From Acidilobaceae archaeon (GTDB taxonomy: Archaea > Thermoproteota > Thermoprotei_A > Sulfolobales > Acidilobaceae), in NCBI GenBank assembly GCA_027081695.1, contig JALWJI010000063.1:1-18538 (forward strand): a DNA stretch of 18,538 nt, given 5' to 3'. Below the pieces are notes generated by a model. That model did no database searches. It worked only from the letters and a program-made list of their open reading frames with translations, and was not told the DNA's origin. The translations under genes were made by a program, and so were the position numbers. The first letter of the stretch is position 1; each line of letters starts with the position of its first letter. This document shows positions 14,154 through 18,538 of the stretch, one piece after another.

Positions 14154-14627
14154 TCACCCCACCTCCATGACAGCTATCTCGACATGGCTATGAGTCTTGT
14201 TCTTTGGAGTTGCCCTGCCCCTAGCTCGGGGCATCCACCTCTTAAGAACTATCCCTTTATGTACAGCTATTGCAATAATCTTGAGCCGCTCAGGGTCTAG
14301 ATCCTTTACCTCAGCGTTGTTCTCAACGTTCTTTAATAGCTTCAACATGTACTTGGCGGCCTTGACAGGGTATCTTCCGGCAGGCCAGCCCCATTTTGCA
14401 GCTAGACCTCTCCTGTGAGCCTGTTTTCTATGGGCATGCCTGAAAGGCACGGCTTCTTTTTTCTCTATAACTCTCTCTAGGAATTTCTCTGCGTCTTTCA
14501 GCTTCATCCCTCTTATCGCTTCTGCTACTTCCCTCATTACCTTGGGATGGACAGGAACATCCCAGAGCATGGCTTTTGCGATCTTTGACTCATCCCTGAA
14601 CTTGAAACTATACTTCCATACCGGCAT
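14154..14627 (-). CDS. rpl22p: Large ribosomal subunit protein uL22
   Basis: A large-subunit protein that lines the exit tunnel, 157 residues. It has the family core PVHPKVMREVAEAIRGMKLK, HRKQAHRRGLAAKWGWPAGR and YPVKAAKYMLKLLKNVENNA, and the conserved end RWMPRARGRATPKNKTHSHV. ATG 14627 has GAGGTG 8 bases upstream. It lies 14 bases after uS19 and 7 bases before uS3. Confidence 0.97.
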   Translation of the reverse strand: MPVWKYSFKFRDESKIAKAMLWDVPVHPKVMREVAEAIRGMKLKDAEKFLERVIEKKEAVPFRHAHRKQAHRRGLAAKWGWPAGRYPVKAAKYMLKLLKNVENNAEVKDLDPERLKIIAIAVHKGIVLKRWMPRARGRATPKNKTHSHVEIAVMEVG

Positions 14628-14641
14628 GATCTTTCACCTCA

Positions 14642-15079
14642 CTACTTCGACGCTACGTGAAGGCTGCTTCTTGTTGCCTTGAGACCGGGTTCTCCGTGAG
14701 TGACGATCTTTGTTGTGTGACTGAACTCGCCTAGATAATGACCTATCATTTCTGGGACAATCCTTACGGGGACGAATTCTTTCCCATTATATACCGCAAT
14801 AGTTAAACCTATCATTTCAGGTAGAATAACGAGATCTCTAACATGGGTCTTGATAACTGGGCCACGTTTACCTTTGCCGATTTTCCCTTTCTTCTTTACT
14901 TTCCTTATTTTTAGTAGAAGCTTCTTCTGAGCAGGAGTAAATCCTCTTAGCAGACTCCTACGTTGCCTCGACGGAAGCAGTTTTACAAACTCGTCTAGAG
15001 GCATCTCCAGCAGTTCTTCTAGGCTCTTCCCCCTATACCTGAACTTCTTCCATTCTGGCGGAATCTCCATATCTGCCAC
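14642..15079 (-). CDS. rps19p: Small ribosomal subunit protein uS19
   Basis: A small-subunit head protein, 145 residues with the archaeal N-terminal extension. It has RYRGKSLEELLEMPLDEFVK and LLRGFTPAQKKLLLKIRKVK, then the conserved core KTHVRDLVILPEMIGLTIAV and RIVPEMIGHYLGEFSHTTK. I keep the GTG start at 15079 because GAGGGG (15089-15094) is 9 bases upstream; the ATG three codons later would be 18 away. It is the first gene of the cluster here. uL3, uL4, uL23 and uL2, which usually precede it, are absent and replaced by the vWA gene. Confidence 0.97.
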   Translation of the reverse strand: MADMEIPPEWKKFRYRGKSLEELLEMPLDEFVKLLPSRQRRSLLRGFTPAQKKLLLKIRKVKKKGKIGKGKRGPVIKTHVRDLVILPEMIGLTIAVYNGKEFVPVRIVPEMIGHYLGEFSHTTKIVTHGEPGLKATRSSLHVASK

Positions 15080-15152
15080 TTCTTTTCTCCCCTCATCGAG
15101 ACGGAGTAGTTAGCTCCTTTAATACGTTCCGCAGGGAATTCTAGGTTTCCAG

Positions 15153-15161
15153 ATATATAAA
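15153..15161 (-). promoter_or_regulatory. TATA box of the uS19 ribosomal operon
   Basis: The minus strand reads TTTATATAT, a strong archaeal TATA box. Initiation about 26 bases downstream falls near 15131 and gives a leader of about 52 bases with GAGGGG before the uS19 GTG. It lies after the vWA stop at 15192, so the ribosomal cluster has its own promoter. Confidence 0.65.
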
Positions 15162-15191
15162 GTCTCTAGAGCCGGCGCTATAATACCCTTA

Positions 15192-17192
15192 TCACCTGGA
15201 TATGAGTGTAAGTATTCTTTTAGCAGCTTGCCTAGGCGTCCTAGCCACAATAACTCGCCCGCCTTCCTCAACAATTCTCTTCCTCATATCCAGATCGTGT
15301 TTCTCGGGTACAATGAATACAATCGTTTTACCTCGTTGAACTAGGTTTCTAACGATCATCCAAGGCGGTTCGTCGTCTATTGTTTGTTCTAGATCTGTAA
15401 CGACTATGATCCTGCGTGTTGGCTCCGAGACAGCTTTTATAGCACCCGATATATTCGTTCTACCGTAGAAATCCATGTTTAATAATATCTCTGCTAGACT
15501 TTTCCTACTAAAAGGACCATTATATATGGTATATTCATGTGAGAAAGTCACAATTTTACGTATATGTTTAGAGAACAATGAAGCCACAAGTATTGTCCAA
15601 GATGCATAGGGCTTCATACTTGAACTAGTGTCGATTGCTAGAGAGAGTTCTTTCGTCTTAAGCTTTGTCCAGAATACTAATGGTCGGGGAGACATTCTTA
15701 TAATATTATATAATGATGCCCTGAGATCGAGCCTAGCACCATAATTATTCTTATATTTTCTTGACACTAATGAGAGCCCATTCCTCGAGGCAAGCCTTGT
15801 AAGCATGCGAGATAAGCTCATAACAATTCTATCTCTTCCCTCTTCAGTAGAACTTCTATAGAGTCTTCTTAGGATTTCTACAGCCTCCATGTACTCCATT
15901 CTTAAAAGTATGGGTTCAAGCTCGTCCGTCGCAACTGGTATACCGCTCGCCAGAGACTCTGTATGACCTATTATAAGCTCCGCCGATTCCAGCAATTCCT
16001 CTACTTTTTCTTTATTTAATGTTCCTAACCGTGTACCATCTCCGATATTCTTTAGCAGTTTCTTAGTTTTATCAATGTAATAACCCGACATGTCTGCACG
16101 GGCAGGATCTAGAGATAAAGCATATGTCTTTGCTTCTTTTAGTGCTTTTGCCGCATATATTGCTGCTTGGAAAAGCGTCTTTTTATCTCCTTTTATAGTG
16201 GCTGGAGGTTTCGATCTCCAGAGTAGCTCAGGATCGATCCTGCCTAGGAGGGCCTCGATATCGGTGTCTTTTAAGTCTTTAAGGTAGGATGCTAGGAGAG
16301 ATGCACCTTTCTCTTCTTCCATCGATTCCAACGCTGTAGATAGCATTTCGATAGAAATGTTATCTACATAGTTTCCTCTCATTACCATTTCCTGGACTAT
16401 TTCCGGAGTTAGTTCTTTTGATCTTTGTAGAAACGAGAGTATCCGTTCAGGATCCCTCACAGGTCGTCCTTCGAGTATACGGTTTTTCACTGTCCTAGCT
16501 ATTTTCTTTGCCGTTGATATATCGTGTTTCTTTATGGCTGCTTCTCCTATTTTCAGAAGTGCCGATTCTGACAGGTTAGACAAATACTCGTCGTCGAAAC
16601 CCATCTTTGACTCTATCTGCAGGTATATTTCGTCTCTTGTTAGTCTTGTTTTCATCGACTTGGCAGCGTGAAGCAAATCACTATATCCTTCCCTAGCTAA
16701 TTTATATGCTATACTCCATAATGCCCTGTTATCGGCTATTTTTTCGCGTCCTTGAGGACCCTTGATAGCTCCTATTCTCTTCAACTTCGTGTAAGCTGAT
16801 TTTATCTTGACACGCTCTTTTTTCTTTGCATGTCTAGTTAATCTTTTAATTGATACATGCGTTCCAGGCCTCGCTCCCAGGACTTCTAGCTCTTTCATGA
16901 TCTCTTGGTGTATTTTCTTTACTCTCTCTTCAAATCTATCGTTTTGAGTAATGCTCAAAATCTTCTCACGAATATATTTTTCATCTTTTTTCAGCGTTGT
17001 CCAAGACGACTTGATAATTAACACTAGTTCATCGACGTCAAGCCAATCCTTGCCCAATAATCCCATATAGTTCTCTGATAACGAGTATGAAACAAGTACC
17101 TCTCCTGTGCCTATTCGTTCGCCTTCTCTCCTAAACTCATCTGCCAGTACTAATAGTATTGTCTTTAGCTCTTCAAGAGAGTATCGTGTCAT
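15192..17192 (-). CDS. vWA-domain protein, MoxR partner (CoxE-like)
   Basis: A 666-residue protein whose last roughly 150 residues form a von Willebrand factor A domain with an intact MIDAS metal site: D-T-S-S-S in LSLAIDTSSSMK near residue 521, T in FYGRTNISGA near 579, and D in VVTDLEQ near 600. The first 500 residues are predicted mostly helical and charged, with no domain I recognise; KKK- and RK-rich stretches near 120-150 suggest nucleic-acid or partner contact. ATG 17192 has GGTGA 9 bases upstream. An adjacent TTG (17195) would add one residue. The gene overlaps the end of the MoxR gene by 20 bases. MoxR/vWA pairs are thought to work as ATP-driven chaperones that act on or insert a cofactor into a client; the client here is unknown. 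No signal peptide or membrane segment is seen. Confidence 0.82.
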   Translation of the reverse strand: MTRYSLEELKTILLVLADEFRREGERIGTGEVLVSYSLSENYMGLLGKDWLDVDELVLIIKSSWTTLKKDEKYIREKILSITQNDRFEERVKKIHQEIMKELEVLGARPGTHVSIKRLTRHAKKKERVKIKSAYTKLKRIGAIKGPQGREKIADNRALWSIAYKLAREGYSDLLHAAKSMKTRLTRDEIYLQIESKMGFDDEYLSNLSESALLKIGEAAIKKHDISTAKKIARTVKNRILEGRPVRDPERILSFLQRSKELTPEIVQEMVMRGNYVDNISIEMLSTALESMEEEKGASLLASYLKDLKDTDIEALLGRIDPELLWRSKPPATIKGDKKTLFQAAIYAAKALKEAKTYALSLDPARADMSGYYIDKTKKLLKNIGDGTRLGTLNKEKVEELLESAELIIGHTESLASGIPVATDELEPILLRMEYMEAVEILRRLYRSSTEEGRDRIVMSLSRMLTRLASRNGLSLVSRKYKNNYGARLDLRASLYNIIRMSPRPLVFWTKLKTKELSLAIDTSSSMKPYASWTILVASLFSKHIRKIVTFSHEYTIYNGPFSRKSLAEILLNMDFYGRTNISGAIKAVSEPTRRIIVVTDLEQTIDDEPPWMIVRNLVQRGKTIVFIVPEKHDLDMRKRIVEEGGRVIVARTPRQAAKRILTLISR

Positions 17193-18129
17193 CAATGCTT
17201 GTCACCGACCGCAGTACTTCTAGGATAACGGCCTTATCCTCTGGACGTTTCACGAGAATGGTTTTCGCCGCGTAAATGATGTCATCGATGTCTACTTCTT
17301 GTTTTCCTTTAAGTTTTGCCACTGCTTGCGACATTCTTGCCCACATAACGAACTCCGCTGTACCTGGCTTATACGTTAGCTTTGCATTTCTTAAAGACTC
17401 TATAATATTCATCATTATATCCTTGATGTAGCCCGGTATAGTGACGTCTTTTCTCGATCTGAGATCAATAATTCTGGATTCTATATATCTCGGGGGATAA
17501 TTGAATTCTATTCTGACTACTCTTCGGAGAAATGCATCGCTTAATTCATTCTGTGCTATATCCTCGGGATTACTCGTGAATATTATCTGGAACCCATCCC
17601 CCGACGCTTTAAATACTCTTTTTAGTTCTGGCACTATTACACGTCGTTTATCAGATATGTCTAAAAGCAGGTTTTGAAATTCTTCGCTGCTTCTTCTGAT
17701 TTCGTCTATAAGGATCCCTGTATCTAGTATTATCGAGGCAAGTATAGGCCTCGGTATAAAGCTCTCTTCGTTAAATCCTACCTTCATTGCAAGTAGCGGA
17801 TGGAAATCGCCTATTACTTTGTATTCGTCATAGTTCTCGCTGCACGGTAGAACAAACGGTCTCTTTCCACTCCATAGCTCGAGTAATGCCTCTCCGATCT
17901 CTGTTTTCCCGGTGCCTGGAGGTCCCTCGAAGAGTACTGGTCTTCCGTTCATGAATGCTGCAAAGGTGAGGGAGATCAATTTCTTGTCTACGATGAGACC
18001 GTATTTTTTCTCGAGTATTTTCTGAGCGGCATCAATATTTCTTACTGGGTTTTCGAGATTCGATCTAATTACCTCTTTGTATATTTCTCGTACTTTTTGG
18101 TAAATATTATCTGTGCTAGTAACGCTCAT
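17173..18129 (-). CDS. MoxR-family AAA+ ATPase
   Basis: A cytosolic AAA+ ATPase, 318 residues. Walker A is GPPGTGKT (residues 69-76), Walker B is ILIDE (D142, E143), sensor 1 is in FTSNPE (185-190), and SDAFLRR (197-203) carries the likely arginine finger. A lid domain ends the protein. The MoxR family typically pairs with a vWA protein, which follows here with a 20-base overlap. I chose ATG 18129 because GGAGGA at 18137-18142 lies 7 bases upstream; an in-frame GTG at 18162 (11 residues longer) has no SD. No clear TATA box is seen between it and the nuclease gene, so the three genes may share one message. Confidence 0.9.
   Translation of the reverse strand: MSVTSTDNIYQKVREIYKEVIRSNLENPVRNIDAAQKILEKKYGLIVDKKLISLTFAAFMNGRPVLFEGPPGTGKTEIGEALLELWSGKRPFVLPCSENYDEYKVIGDFHPLLAMKVGFNEESFIPRPILASIILDTGILIDEIRRSSEEFQNLLLDISDKRRVIVPELKRVFKASGDGFQIIFTSNPEDIAQNELSDAFLRRVVRIEFNYPPRYIESRIIDLRSRKDVTIPGYIKDIMMNIIESLRNAKLTYKPGTAEFVMWARMSQAVAKLKGKQEVDIDDIIYAAKTILVKRPEDKAVILEVLRSVTSIDDTILS
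17202..17206 (-). promoter_or_regulatory. Shine-Dalgarno site of the vWA gene, inside MoxR
   Basis: GGTGA lies in the MoxR coding region, 9 bases from ATG 17192 and 6 from TTG 17195. It supports coupled translation of the overlapping pair. Confidence 0.6.
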
Positions 18130-18136
18130 TGTGCTT

Positions 18137-18142
18137 TCCTCC
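18137..18142 (-). promoter_or_regulatory. Shine-Dalgarno site that decides the MoxR start
   Basis: GGAGGA lies 7 bases before ATG 18129. This excludes the longer GTG reading at 18162 as the main start. Confidence 0.75.
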
Positions 18143-18207
18143 GATTTGTGGTGTTGTCTCACCGTTAGGATTGATCTTGACGGCGAAGGGTTATTTGGTT
18201 GTGGTTC

Positions 18208-18538
18208 CTACCCATATGCGAAGCTCAGATCTATTCTCTTTTCTTTGATGTATTCTCCAGGTTGATACATGTTCTCTATACCTATATCTTGTTCAAAACG
18301 TTCTAGTGCTTCGCATAGCTCCTTGAAGGGACACTTACTACACTTTGCCGGTCTTCTGTCGCCGTATGGAACTATCCCATACTTCTTAACTAGGACAATG
18401 TCGTCTATGACCCGGAACAAGAGTCCTATTTTCTCGCTATCTAGTTCTGATATTCTTTTCGCAGTCCGGTATTCTATCCTGAGAACTACTCTTTCATTGT
18501 TCCTACGTAGCATTAGTCCGTAAGCCGTTGCTTGAAGT
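18208..18538 (-). CDS. Cas4/RecB-like PD-(D/E)XK nuclease, C-terminal part
   Basis: The reading frame is open to the right edge, so the 5' part is missing; 109 residues are visible, starting LQATAYGLMLRR. That stretch matches the Q-x-x-x-Y helix (motif III region) of Cas4/RecB-type nucleases, followed by a beta strand RVVLRIEYRTAKR. A C-terminal cysteine cluster C-x2-C-x5-C (CSKCPFKELC, C58, C61, C67 counting from the ATG at 18513) resembles the Fe-S cluster ligands of Cas4 and AddB-type nucleases; the fourth cysteine would lie upstream. The catalytic PD...D/E-x-K residues would also be outside the window. An internal ATG at 18513 is probably not the start. The stop lies 78 bases before the MoxR ATG. 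The family call is inferred from two motifs only. A non-CRISPR Cas4-like DNA repair or defence nuclease is equally possible. Confidence 0.65.
   Translation of the reverse strand, partial: LQATAYGLMLRRNNERVVLRIEYRTAKRISELDSEKIGLLFRVIDDIVLVKKYGIVPYGDRRPAKCSKCPFKELCEALERFEQDIGIENMYQPGEYIKEKRIDLSFAYG

Noticed and set aside
18208..18538. The Cas4-like gene as evidence of a CRISPR-Cas locus.
   Set aside because: No repeat array and no cas1, cas2 or effector gene lies in the window, and Cas4-like nucleases often occur outside CRISPR loci.

Overview
The window is archaeal chromosome, most likely from a hyperthermophilic crenarchaeote (Thermoproteota). The order Desulfurococcales or a relative is my best guess, but the sequence does not settle it. 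The evidence is a ribosomal protein cluster in archaeal order with archaeal/eukaryal-only members (eL32, eL19, eS4), the RNase P protein p29 inside it, AT-rich TATA-like boxes before transcription units, a tRNA gene that encodes its own CCA, and strong GGAGGTG-type Shine-Dalgarno sites inside the operon. GTG and TTG starts are common.

Layout. 1-336: a tRNA-Val (TAC) gene on the minus strand, with a perfect inverted repeat just past its 3' end and a promoter region shared with the next gene. 337-1716 (+): a complete dihydrolipoamide dehydrogenase-type flavoprotein with no E1/E2 partner nearby. 1749-5120 (-): a large glycoside-hydrolase-like protein with a beta-galactosidase-type trimerisation domain, preceded by a double-hotdog acyl-CoA thioesterase. 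5222-15079 (-): the ribosomal protein cluster, read from right to left: uS19, uL22, uS3, uL29, RNase P p29, uS17, uL14, uL24, eS4, uL5, uS14, uS8, then a break, then uL6, eL32, eL19, uL18, uS5, uL30, uL15. At the break (8907-9705) a rubrerythrin gene sits on the opposite strand with its own promoter, so the cluster is probably two transcription units. uS14 (54 codons) is short and easily overlooked. 15192-18538 (-): a vWA-domain protein, a MoxR-family AAA+ ATPase overlapping it, and the C-terminal part of a Cas4/RecB-like nuclease with a cysteine cluster that runs off the right edge.

How the parts work together. The ribosomal genes supply small- and large-subunit proteins plus one RNase P subunit and are tightly packed, often with overlapping stop/start codons (TAATG, ATGA, TTGA) and SD sites inside the preceding gene, so translational coupling is likely. 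MoxR and vWA are a classic ATPase/MIDAS partner pair. Their close linkage to a Fe-S-type nuclease is the most unusual association in the window. The rubrerythrin (peroxide reduction) and the lone flavoprotein disulfide reductase fit anaerobic redox metabolism. No CRISPR array, insertion sequence or integrase is visible, and no stretch over 300 bases lacks a gene.
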